A model generated the notes under the pieces. That model was not told the DNA's origin, made no database searches, and saw nothing but the letters and a program-made list of their open reading frames with translations. Positions 1 through 6,280 of a stretch of 8,195 nt of DNA are shown here, piece after piece. The DNA is from Phycisphaerae bacterium (GTDB lineage Bacteria; Planctomycetota; Phycisphaerae; Phycisphaerales; SM1A02), in contig NYSW01000078.1 of the NCBI GenBank assembly GCA_002683195.1, positions 1 through 8,195 on the forward strand, read 5' to 3'. Numbering within the stretch: position 1 is the stretch's first letter; the number at the start of each line of letters is the position of its first letter. The position numbers were made by a program, and so were the translations under genes.

Positions 1-1221
1 TCGATCGGCCCCGAGAGGTACCACGGCCTGGACTTCGTCCGAGCCGCGATGATGTCTCTGGGAGTCGTCCTGCACACAGCGCTGGTCTACATGCCCGAAG
101 GCTGGATGTACACCGACTCGAACACCGTCGAGTGGTCGCCGATGATCGTCTGGTTCATCCACAGCTTCCGAATGTCGGCCTTCTTCGTCATGGCCGGTTT
201 CTTCGGGGCGATGCTTCACCAGCGACGAGGCGTCTGGAAGTTCCTGGGCCATCGATTCGACCGCATCGTGATCCCCCTGGCGGTCGGCGCGATGATCCTC
301 TTTCCACTTCTGGCCTGGAGCATCGTTTTCGCATGGACGCATGCGTTCATCGATTCCACGAGCTCCGGCGGAGCGATCGCGGCGATCGGCGACACCTTCC
401 GGAAGATGGACTTCGGCGTTGACTGGGGTGATTTCAGCACGATGCAGCTGTGGTTCCTCTACGACCTCGTCTGGTTCTATGCCGCCGCCGCGATCCTGAC
501 TCCGATCGTCGGCCGACTCGGGCCGGTCAGTCGATTCCTGAATGCACTCGTCAAGGCGATGCTGACCAGTCCGGCCCGCTTCGCCACGCCGGTCATGCTC
601 ATCGGTCTCTCGTTCTTCCTCATGATCCCGATGGAGGAACCCGGCATCGACACCTCGGACTCCTGGACGCCCGACTGGTACCTCCTGTTGACGTACTCCG
701 TTCCCTTCGGAGTCGGCTGGCTCGTCTGGCATCACCGGTCGGTGATCAAGGAGATCGAACGCTGGTGCTGGGTGTTCCTCGGCCTGGCCATCCCCCTGCT
801 CGTGGCCGCGACCCTGGGCACCTTGATCTGGTACCTGACCGAGAAGGATCCCGGAATCTTCATACTGGTGCAGCTGGTATCCGCAGCCGCATGCTGGACC
901 ACGATTCTCGCGTTGGCGGGGTGCAGCGAGCGTCTCCTGAAACGCGAACGTCCCGTCATCCGATATCTGGTCGACGCGTCCTACTGGATCTACCTCGCCC
1001 ACATGCCGCTCACCATCTTCGTGCCGGCCCTCTTCCGCTACTGGGACGCACCCGGGTTGCTGAAGATGATCGTCTCGATCACGGTCATCATGATCGTGTT
1101 GCTCGTGAGCTATCACCTGCTGGTCCGGAACACCGCGATCGGGCTGGTCCTCAGCGGCCGCCGGTATCCCGCCTGGCCGTTCGGCCGGGCATCGCGCCCC
1201 GAACCCTCGGTCACGGAGTAA
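1..1221 (+). CDS. Acyltransferase-3 family integral membrane protein (OpgC-like), 5'-truncated
   Basis: This is probably a multi-pass inner-membrane enzyme that transfers acyl groups (acetyl or succinyl) to extracytoplasmic sugars or glycans; the substrate cannot be read from the sequence. The reading frame is open from base 1, so the start lies upstream. The ATGs at 49 and 52 are internal, because residues before them (RYHGLDFVRA) already form the family's N-terminal Arg/Asp motif. Numbering from base 1, the conserved His of the first membrane helix is H25 (VVLHTA). FFVMAGFF at residues 61-68 and HRFDRIVIPL at 84-93 match the 'FF..sGF' and 'R..RI..P' signatures of acyltransferase 3 (PF01757). 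Many hydrophobic helices follow up to residue ~380, then a short polar tail. The 407 residues present are close to full family length, so little is missing. It converges on the YkgJ gene with 16 bp between stops and no visible terminator. Family assignment is firm, substrate unknown. Confidence 0.88.
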   Translation, partial: SIGPERYHGLDFVRAAMMSLGVVLHTALVYMPEGWMYTDSNTVEWSPMIVWFIHSFRMSAFFVMAGFFGAMLHQRRGVWKFLGHRFDRIVIPLAVGAMILFPLLAWSIVFAWTHAFIDSTSSGGAIAAIGDTFRKMDFGVDWGDFSTMQLWFLYDLVWFYAAAAILTPIVGRLGPVSRFLNALVKAMLTSPARFATPVMLIGLSFFLMIPMEEPGIDTSDSWTPDWYLLLTYSVPFGVGWLVWHHRSVIKEIERWCWVFLGLAIPLLVAATLGTLIWYLTEKDPGIFILVQLVSAAACWTTILALAGCSERLLKRERPVIRYLVDASYWIYLAHMPLTIFVPALFRYWDAPGLLKMIVSITVIMIVLLVSYHLLVRNTAIGLVLSGRRYPAWPFGRASRPEPSVTE

Positions 1222-1237
1222 CGACGACCGCCCGCGA

Positions 1238-2488
1238 CTACCAGTTGGCCCGGACCAGGCGTCGAAGCCCGTCATCCGCCGCGAAGTATCGAAGTCGAAG
1301 TCGCTCGCCCGCCGAACCCAGCCAGACCGCCCGGCCACGGGCCCGGTCGATGCGGCCCAGGGCCTCGTCAACCGACTCGAGGCCGATCTCATCCAGGCCC
1401 TCGCCCGCGGCATGAGCCCGCGAAAGCCACCCCAGGCAGGCGACATCCAGGGCCAGCGCCTGAAGACCATCGACCATCGACCATCCGTAGTACCCGGATC
1501 CCCATCCTCGGCCACCTCGAATCGTCGACCGAAGCCATCGCTCCACCAGATCGGCGATGTCGGGTCCGGCCTCGATCCCGGGCAACGCATCGATGTCCTG
1601 GAAACTCGCCGGCACCTTCCAACCCCGAGCGAGCCCCGGCACCCGGCCTCGGCCCCTCGTGAAACGACGACTCCTGGACCACTGTTCCATCCGGGCCGCC
1701 AGGGACGGACGCTGCTCGTCACCCGTGAATCGCGGGTCCTCGATCCTCGCGAAGACCGCCTGACGGAGTTGACGCCGCTGACCACCACCGGGCGCATCGA
1801 CCGGAAGATGCACCAGTTCATCGGGAAGGACCCCTACGAGGAGATCGAGCAAATCTCCGATTCGATCACCACGAACATCTTCGAACGACGCCGAGCCCAG
1901 GCTCTGGGCGAGCCAGGCGAAACCATCGAGACGGATGGCCAGCGGTATCTCGGTTCGACCGAGCCAGCCATCCAACCGATCCGCGACGACTTCGACTTCA
2001 GAAGCCTCCGCCCGAAGTTCACCGGCCAGTCGCGGCGGCGCGACCGCCGCGGACTCCGGCACTTCGCGCAAGGCTCGCTCCAGATCCTTGCGATGCGAGT
2101 CGAGGCCCGCACCCCGATTCGCACGAACGCTTCGGCAGGCGAAGTTGAGCCCCGCGTGCGTCCCGCGAGCATCGGGCGCCAGATTGAACGGGAAGAGACG
2201 ACAGGCCACGGGCTTGTCATGAAAACCGAACTTGGCGTGGATCCGACAGAGCCCATCCTCCTGCAGAAACAGACACGCCCCGTCTTCACGCTGACGCAGA
2301 TACCGACGCCCCCGGAATTCGACCGTGATCGGCTCCCCCAGTTCCTGCTCCCAACCCTGGTCATTCAAGCGTTCAAGGTCCTCTTCCCGGAGCTGCACGC
2401 TGAAGTCTCGACAGCAGTCGCCGCACCCGTGACAGGAGTACCGCTGTTTCTCGAGATCGAGGATTGCGAGCGGGATGCGTTTCGCCAT
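1238..2488 (-). CDS. YkgJ-type cysteine-cluster protein with long C-terminal extension
   Basis: The 416-residue product has at its N-terminus the CxxCxxCC signature of the YkgJ/PF03692 family (C19, C22, C25, C26), followed by C72, C81, C96 and C118. RYLRQ before C72, LCRIH around C81 and KPVACRLFPF around C96 are typical of the family. These cysteines are thought to bind a metal (zinc or an Fe-S cluster). The family includes flagellin lysine N-methylase FliB, but most members have no known reaction. The cysteine domain ends near residue 120. Residues 120-416 form a second, mostly helical region I cannot name, with a Trp/Gly/Tyr-rich patch and hydrophobic helix at 313-362. The overall length resembles FliB, but no flagellar gene is nearby, so I do not assign that function. 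The ATG lies one base after the rdgB stop (TGA-G-ATG), with a GGAG 10 nt upstream inside rdgB, implying co-transcription and probable translational coupling. Family certain, function open. Confidence 0.85.
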   Translation of the reverse strand: MAKRIPLAILDLEKQRYSCHGCGDCCRDFSVQLREEDLERLNDQGWEQELGEPITVEFRGRRYLRQREDGACLFLQEDGLCRIHAKFGFHDKPVACRLFPFNLAPDARGTHAGLNFACRSVRANRGAGLDSHRKDLERALREVPESAAVAPPRLAGELRAEASEVEVVADRLDGWLGRTEIPLAIRLDGFAWLAQSLGSASFEDVRGDRIGDLLDLLVGVLPDELVHLPVDAPGGGQRRQLRQAVFARIEDPRFTGDEQRPSLAARMEQWSRSRRFTRGRGRVPGLARGWKVPASFQDIDALPGIEAGPDIADLVERWLRSTIRGGRGWGSGYYGWSMVDGLQALALDVACLGWLSRAHAAGEGLDEIGLESVDEALGRIDRARGRAVWLGSAGERLRLRYFAADDGLRRLVRANW

Positions 2489-2489
2489 C

Positions 2490-3110
2490 TCAGGCGATCT
2501 CCATCCGAATCATCGCCTCGGCCATCGCCCTGGTCGCCGCACCCCGGTGACTGCGGGCGTTCTTTTCCGCGGGAGACAGTTCGGCACTGGTCCGACCCTC
2601 CGACGGAAGCAGGAGATGGGGGTCGTAGCCGAAACCGTTCGAACCGCGGGGCTCCAGCACGATCAGACCCTCGAAGCAGCCTCGTGCCTCGGCCAGAATC
2701 TCACCGTCCGGCGCCGCAAGACACATGGCGCAGACGAATCGGGCGGTCCGATCCGATTCTTCGACTCCGGACATCCGCTCGATCAGGAGGCGATTGTTCG
2801 CGCCATCCCGAGTGGCCCGATCCCCGTCCACACCGGCGAATCGAGCACTTCGCACTCCGGGCTCACCATCGAGGGCATCGACTTCAAGCCCACTGTCATC
2901 GGCCATCGCCAGCCGTCCGGCAGCGGCCGCGTAGGCCGTGGCCTTGATTCTCGCATTGCCTTCGAAGGTGTTCGCATCCTCGACCGGCTCCGAAGGAAGT
3001 GGACCGTCAAGGTCGTCGAGTCCCAGCACCCGCCAGCCGGCCGGCTCGAGAACCGCTCTGACCTCCTCGAGCTTGTGAGGATTACCAGTGGCAAGAAGTA
3101 CTTCGGGCAT
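2490..3110 (-). CDS. rdgB: Non-canonical purine NTP pyrophosphatase (RdgB/HAM1 family)
   Basis: The enzyme hydrolyses ITP, dITP and XTP to the monophosphate and pyrophosphate, clearing deaminated purines from the cytosolic nucleotide pool before they enter DNA or RNA. The 206-residue product carries all the family landmarks. These are TGNPHK at residues 8-13 (the T-G-N-x-x-K phosphate-binding motif), ADDSGLEVD at 70-78 with D72 aligning to the catalytic Asp69 of E. coli RdgB, GFGYDP at 159-164, PSEGRT at 169-174 and SHRG at 187-190. Length matches the family (about 195-210). I chose the ATG at 3110 over an in-frame TTG at 3116 because a GGAG lies 6 nt upstream of the ATG and abuts the TTG. 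It is the first gene of a two-gene minus-strand unit with the YkgJ gene, one base apart. No key residue is missing. Confidence 0.95.
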   Translation of the reverse strand: MPEVLLATGNPHKLEEVRAVLEPAGWRVLGLDDLDGPLPSEPVEDANTFEGNARIKATAYAAAAGRLAMADDSGLEVDALDGEPGVRSARFAGVDGDRATRDGANNRLLIERMSGVEESDRTARFVCAMCLAAPDGEILAEARGCFEGLIVLEPRGSNGFGYDPHLLLPSEGRTSAELSPAEKNARSHRGAATRAMAEAMIRMEIA

Positions 3111-3116
3111 CGACAA

Positions 3117-3120
3117 CTCC
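3117..3120 (-). promoter_or_regulatory. Ribosome binding site deciding the rdgB start
   Basis: On the minus strand GGAG is followed by six bases (TTGTCG) and ATG. This spacing supports the ATG at 3110 and argues against initiation at the TTG at 3116, which directly touches the GGAG. Confidence 0.6.
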
Positions 3121-3144
3121 GAAAAGACGATCTCAACGAATGGC

Positions 3145-3167
3145 GGGTCCGATACCTCGCCGGACCC
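3145..3167 (-). promoter_or_regulatory. Inverted repeat in the rdgB leader/upstream region
   Basis: The two arms, GGGTCCG (3145-3151) and CGGACCC (3161-3167), are perfect complements over 7 bp and enclose a 9-base loop. The element lies 34 to 57 bases upstream of the rdgB ATG. It could be a leader RNA hairpin or an operator. It is not followed by a T-run on either strand, so it is not a standard intrinsic terminator. The rest of 3111-3294 shows no convincing sigma70 promoter in either direction. Confidence 0.35.
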
Positions 3168-3285
3168 TGAACACGTTGCTCATCCTAGAACCAAGAACAC
3201 TTTGGAATCGAACCTGATCGGATATTCAGAGTGGCGAGGATGAACCCATGGGCCAGGGTTTCGTGTTCCAACGTCCATGGATTCC

Positions 3286-3290
3286 GGAGA
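3286..3290 (+). promoter_or_regulatory. Ribosome binding site deciding the DNRLRE/CTERM gene start
   Basis: GGAGA ends four bases before the ATG at 3295. It lies inside the longer reading frame that begins at ATG 3277, so the downstream ATG is the better start. That choice also removes an acidic six-residue stretch (MDSGEN) unsuited to a signal peptide. Confidence 0.6.
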
Positions 3291-3294
3291 AAAC

Positions 3295-4083
3295 ATGACC
3301 TTTCAACCCTTCGTCCTCGTCGGCATCCTCGCCGCGACCTCCGTTTCTCTCGTCGCCCCGGCCGGAGCGGAGCTCGTGGTCCTCGATTCGACCGCACACG
3401 GCACGCTCTATGACACCAATGGTTCACCCCTTGCCAACGGCCTGGGAAACCACCTGTTCGCGGGGAAGAATGGCCAGGGCTTTGCCCGTCGAGGCCTGCT
3501 CCGCTTCGACGCGGCTTCTCTCGGGTCCGACGTGCTGATCGAATCGGTCACGCTTCGCCTGCACCTTTCCCAGGCGAATGCCGCTCCGAACTCGGTCGGA
3601 CTCCATCGAGTGCTCAGCGACTGGGGCGTCGGTTCGACCGATGCACCGGGCGGAGAAGGCGCCGGCGGTGCCGCCACCACCGGTTCGGCCACTTGGAACG
3701 ATGCATTCCACGAAGAAACCCCCTGGGCCACCGCCGGCGGTGACTTCGATGGGATCACCTCCGCCGCATCGATCATCGCGGACGTCGGCTGGTACGAATG
3801 GACCGGCCCGGGACTGGTGGATGATCTGCAGCGGATGCTCGACGGCGACGTCGGAGAATTCGGTTGGTTGTTGATGGGTGACGAGACGAGTTCATCGACC
3901 GCCAAGCGATTCGATTCCATGTTCGCCGCCGAAGAATTCCGACCGGAGCTGGTGGTCGAGTTCACGACCGTTCCCGCTCCGGCGATCGGCAGCCTCTTCG
4001 CCATCGCCGGCGTCCTGGCATCTCGTCGCCGACGACGCGATGGAACGACCCCGTACACCTCGAAGGATCAGGGTCAGGTCTGA
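3295..4083 (+). CDS. Secreted DNRLRE-domain protein with PEP-CTERM-like C-terminal anchor
   Basis: This 262-residue product is probably exported and sorted at the cell surface. Residues 1-25 form a signal peptide (hydrophobic core FVLVGILAATSVSLV, likely cut after APAGA), unusual in having no Lys/Arg in the n-region. Residues ~28-225 resemble the DNRLRE domain, a beta-rich module common in planctomycete surface proteins. Landmarks are GLLRFDAASL at 67-76 followed by VTLRLHL, a Gly/Ala/Thr-rich loop at 117-132, ATWNDAF at 132-138, GWLLMGDE at 190-197 and ELVVEFT at 218-224. The C-terminus has VPAP (226-229), a hydrophobic stretch to residue ~242 and SRRRRR (243-248), the three-part layout of PEP-CTERM-type sorting signals processed by exosortases. 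Unusually, 14 further polar residues follow the Arg run. The gene is monocistronic, divergent from rdgB, and overlaps the convergent carboxylase by 10 bp. No enzymatic function is evident. An alternative ATG at 3277 would add six residues. Confidence 0.8.
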   Translation: MTFQPFVLVGILAATSVSLVAPAGAELVVLDSTAHGTLYDTNGSPLANGLGNHLFAGKNGQGFARRGLLRFDAASLGSDVLIESVTLRLHLSQANAAPNSVGLHRVLSDWGVGSTDAPGGEGAGGAATTGSATWNDAFHEETPWATAGGDFDGITSAASIIADVGWYEWTGPGLVDDLQRMLDGDVGEFGWLLMGDETSSSTAKRFDSMFAAEEFRPELVVEFTTVPAPAIGSLFAIAGVLASRRRRRDGTTPYTSKDQGQV

Positions 4084-5705
4084 AGCACCCCGGTGGCGAA
4101 CGGGCCCGAGGAATCAACGCCTTCCGCAAGCATCAAGGCCTCCGCCAGTTCCTGCCGCGTCTCGAGCGGATCGATCATGCGATCGACCCATCCTCGCGCC
4201 GCCCCGTAGAGAATGTCCTGCTGCTCGGTGTAGCTCGCGGTGATCGCCGCCAGCAGTTCCGATCGGGTCTCTTCGTCGATCTCCTCACCCCGACGCTTGC
4301 GAGCCGCAAGGTCGATTTGAAGCAGCACGTTCGCCGCCTGGGCCGCCCCCATGACCGCACATCTCGACTCCGGCCAGGCGAGGGTCAGGAACGGATCGAA
4401 TGCCCGGCCGCACATCGCGTAGTTGCCGGCTCCGTAACTGGCGTTGATCAGCAGTGAGATCTTGGGAACCACGCAGTTGCTCATGGCGTTCACCATCTTC
4501 GCACCAGCTCGGATGATTCCGCCTTGTTCACTGTCGCGTCCGACCATGAATCCCGTGGTGTCATGGACGAAGATCAGGGGAATCCGCTTCTGATTGCAGT
4601 CCATGATGAATCGGGCCGCCTTGTCGGCCGCGTCGTCGTAGATCACGGCCGGCATGTTCACCGCCTGTGACGGGCCCGCCTTGCCTCCCGGCATTCGACG
4701 GGTGGTCATCATTCGCTGGTTCGCCACGATTCCACATGGCCGCCCTTCGATCCGGGCGTAGGCACATACGATCGAACGACCGTAGTCCGTCTTGTACTCA
4801 TCCATGGAATCGCCGTCGACGAAACAGGAAAGCAGATCCCGCATGTCGTATTGCGCACCTGGCTGTGGCCGGAAGACATCAGGAATCTCGTTGGCGCTCC
4901 GCTCCGCCGGAGCCGAGGGATAAGGCGATTCCGATCGGGTCTTCGCCGCCATGCAGTCCAGCATGAGCCGGCGCAGTCGCTCGAGGCAGGCCTCGTCGTC
5001 AGGCTCGTGAAAGTCGATGGTGCCTGAAATCTCGGCGTGCATCGACGCCCCGCCGAGGGTTTCATCGTCGACCTCCTGGCCGATCGCCGCCTTCACCAGT
5101 GCCGGTCCCGCGAGATACAGCCCGGAACCCTCGGTCATGAGAATGGTGTCGCAGAGCACCGGCAGATAGCCACCACCGGCCACGCAATTGCCCATGATCG
5201 CCGCGATCTGCGGAATCCCTCGCGCGCTCAGCACCGCATTGTTTCTGAAGATTCGACCGAAGTCGTCGGTATCGGGGAAGACGTCTTCCTGCAGCGGGAG
5301 AAAGACCCCGGCGGAATCGACGAGGTAGACGAGCGGAAGTCGGGCCTGCTCGGCGATGGTCTGGGCCCGAATGATCTTCTTGCAGGTCATCGGAAAGAAC
5401 GCCCCGGCCTTCACCGTGGCGTCGTTCGCGATGATCATGCTCGGCCGACCACCGATCTGACCGATTTCGGTCACCACACCGGCGGAGGGGGCCCCGCCGT
5501 ACTCCCGGTACATGCCATGAGCGGCGAAGAGCCCGCACTCGAATCGAGGAGCTCCGGGATCCACGAGAAGTTCGATCCGTTCCCGGGCGGTCAGCCGGCC
5601 ATGCCGATGTTGACGCTCGATACCCTTGGAACCGCCGCCTTCACGAATGACTGCCGCCGAGGCCTTGAATTCTTCGATTGCCGCCAAAAGATCGTCTGCG
5701 GGCAT
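4074..5705 (-). CDS. Acyl-CoA carboxylase carboxyltransferase (beta) subunit, methylcrotonyl-CoA carboxylase-like
   Basis: This subunit moves the carboxyl group from carboxybiotin to an acyl-CoA. The family includes methylcrotonyl-CoA carboxylase beta (leucine breakdown), geranyl-CoA and propionyl-CoA carboxylases. From the ATG at 5705 it is 543 residues, the usual length. The N-terminal crotonase-like half has RHGRLTARERI (34-44), YLVDSAGVFLP (127-137), FPDTDDFGRIF (143-153), which resembles the FPD..hFGRIF motif of MccB, and the oxyanion-hole loop NCVAGGGYLP (173-182). The C-terminal half has TTGFMVG (383-389), SYGAGNYAMCGRAFDP (423-438) and AWPESRCAVMG (443-453). Between GIVANQ (325-330) and YDDAADKAARFI (356-367) there seem to be about 25 extra residues compared with MccB. 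The frame stays open to 5912, but those codons cover the divergent rpsO promoter and have no family similarity. GGAGA lies 11 nt before the chosen ATG. No biotin carboxylase or biotin carrier gene is in the window. Mechanism is sure; exact acyl-CoA is not. Confidence 0.9.
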   Translation of the reverse strand: MPADDLLAAIEEFKASAAVIREGGGSKGIERQHRHGRLTARERIELLVDPGAPRFECGLFAAHGMYREYGGAPSAGVVTEIGQIGGRPSMIIANDATVKAGAFFPMTCKKIIRAQTIAEQARLPLVYLVDSAGVFLPLQEDVFPDTDDFGRIFRNNAVLSARGIPQIAAIMGNCVAGGGYLPVLCDTILMTEGSGLYLAGPALVKAAIGQEVDDETLGGASMHAEISGTIDFHEPDDEACLERLRRLMLDCMAAKTRSESPYPSAPAERSANEIPDVFRPQPGAQYDMRDLLSCFVDGDSMDEYKTDYGRSIVCAYARIEGRPCGIVANQRMMTTRRMPGGKAGPSQAVNMPAVIYDDAADKAARFIMDCNQKRIPLIFVHDTTGFMVGRDSEQGGIIRAGAKMVNAMSNCVVPKISLLINASYGAGNYAMCGRAFDPFLTLAWPESRCAVMGAAQAANVLLQIDLAARKRRGEEIDEETRSELLAAITASYTEQQDILYGAARGWVDRMIDPLETRQELAEALMLAEGVDSSGPFATGVLQT

Positions 5706-5811
5706 GAGAAAGGGATTCTCCGGGGTAAAAAGGGCGATTAAGGGAGGTACGACCGGGGCTGGACAGGATACCCAGACCACCCCCCACCTCGCTGATCGGT
5801 CAATTTGCCCC

Positions 5812-5840
5812 TTGAGCCCTTCGGAGGGCTTCGCTACACT
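5812..5840 (+). promoter_or_regulatory. Candidate sigma70 promoter for rpsO-pnp
   Basis: TTGAGC (5812-5817) and TACACT (5835-5840) each match the -35 and -10 consensus at four of six positions and are separated by exactly 17 bp. Transcription would begin near 5847, giving a leader of about 70 nt before rpsO. The spacer holds a perfect 6-bp inverted repeat (AGCCCT, 5815-5820; AGGGCT, 5825-5830), which could be an operator. On the opposite strand I see no comparably good promoter for the carboxylase; a TTGACC near 5800 lacks a matching -10. Confidence 0.5.
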
Positions 5841-5875
5841 TCTCGATTCGCAGATTTCCAGTCGAAAAAGACACC

Positions 5876-5891
5876 GCGGCCCGACCGCCGC
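5876..5891 (+). promoter_or_regulatory. Possible small hairpin in the rpsO leader
   Basis: GCGGC (5876-5880) can pair with GCCGC (5887-5891) across a six-base loop, 26 bases before the rpsO start. Ribosomal protein S15 represses its own mRNA through leader structures in several bacteria, and the leader architecture differs between phyla. This short stem is the only obvious candidate here, and a 5-bp GC stem could occur by chance. Confidence 0.2.
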
Positions 5892-5917
5892 CGATCGATC
5901 CAGGAAGCACAACGCTC

Positions 5918-6187
5918 ATGAGCATCTCTCTCGAACGCAAGGCCGAAATCAAGGGTGAACATGGTCGCCACGAAGGCGACTCAGGTTCCCCCGAAGTCCA
6001 GATCGCGGTCCTCACCCACCGCATCAAGGCCCTGCAGTCGCACTTCGCCGACCACCGACACGACCACTCGTCGCGCCGCGGTCTTCTTGCGATGGTGAGC
6101 CGTCGCAACCGGCTCCTCCGCTACCTTCAGCGGGCGAATCGCGACTCGTACCTCGCCACAATCCAGAAACTCGGCCTGCGTAAGTAG
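5918..6187 (+). CDS. rpsO: 30S ribosomal protein S15
   Basis: The 89-residue product is a small-subunit ribosomal protein that binds 16S rRNA early in assembly and contributes to an inter-subunit bridge. Its length equals that of E. coli S15. Conserved landmarks are the HEGDSGSPEVQIA stretch (18-30), FADHRHDHSSRRGLL (43-57), which carries the D-H-x-S-R-R-G-L rRNA-binding motif, and the C-terminal LGLRK. The start is the ATG at 5918, preceded by AGGAAG ending 10 nt upstream. The next gene on the same strand is pnp, 191 bp away, the ancestral bacterial arrangement. Expression is likely from the promoter at 5812-5840, possibly with S15 feedback on the leader. Nothing is truncated or missing. Confidence 0.97.
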   Translation: MSISLERKAEIKGEHGRHEGDSGSPEVQIAVLTHRIKALQSHFADHRHDHSSRRGLLAMVSRRNRLLRYLQRANRDSYLATIQKLGLRK

Positions 6188-6205
6188 GACCGACTCCCCG
6201 CGATG

Positions 6206-6220
6206 GCCGCTTCCGGCGGC
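6206..6220 (+). other. Hairpin 1 of the rpsO-pnp spacer
   Basis: GCCGC and GCGGC pair perfectly around the loop TTCCG, starting 19 bases after the rpsO stop. No T-run follows, so it is not a classic intrinsic terminator. It could protect the rpsO 3' end from exonucleases or act as an attenuator or processing signal. Confidence 0.4.
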
Positions 6221-6224
6221 AGTC

Positions 6225-6261
6225 GACGGTGGACAGTCCAGCTTGCGGCCTGTCTGTCGTC
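6225..6261 (+). other. Hairpin 2 of the rpsO-pnp spacer: 12-bp stem, candidate RNase III site
   Basis: Bases 6225-6236 pair with 6250-6261 without interruption: nine Watson-Crick pairs plus three central G-U type pairs (6229-6257, 6230-6256, 6231-6255), around a 13-base loop. It lies between rpsO and pnp, where E. coli carries the pnp leader hairpin that RNase III cleaves for autoregulation by PNPase. The structure is read from the sequence; equating it with the E. coli element is inference from position. No T-run follows. Confidence 0.45.
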
Positions 6262-6280
6262 CTCTGCCTCCCTGGGCGCG

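Noticed and set aside
1222..1237. Bidirectional terminator between the acyltransferase and YkgJ genes
   Set aside because: Only 16 bp separate the stops and no inverted repeat with T-runs is visible there.
450..1415. 321-codon plus-strand frame overlapping the acyltransferase
   Set aside because: The Arg/Pro/His-rich product is a frame-shifted shadow; the overlapping frame has proper membrane helices and the acyltransferase-3 motifs.
1238..2488. Naming the cysteine-cluster protein FliB (flagellin lysine N-methylase)
   Set aside because: Only the CxxCxxCC domain and overall length agree; no flagellin or flagellar gene is nearby and I cannot align the C-terminal region from memory.
1412..2947. 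511-codon plus-strand open frame across the YkgJ and rdgB genes
   Set aside because: It spans two recognised minus-strand genes, is Arg/Pro/Thr/Ser-rich without domain motifs, and has no supporting start context.
3111..3116. TTG start for rdgB two codons upstream
   Set aside because: It abuts the GGAG ribosome binding site, while the ATG at 3110 is six bases from it and begins directly at the conserved N-terminal strand.
3246..3280. Two CCATGG palindromes upstream of the CTERM gene
   Set aside because: These are short six-base palindromes around ATG triplets, with no further symmetry or spacing pattern suggesting a site.
5706..5912. 69-residue N-terminal extension of the carboxyltransferase
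   Set aside because: It has no family similarity, covers the divergent rpsO promoter, and the ATG at 5705 gives the usual family length directly before the conserved N-terminus.
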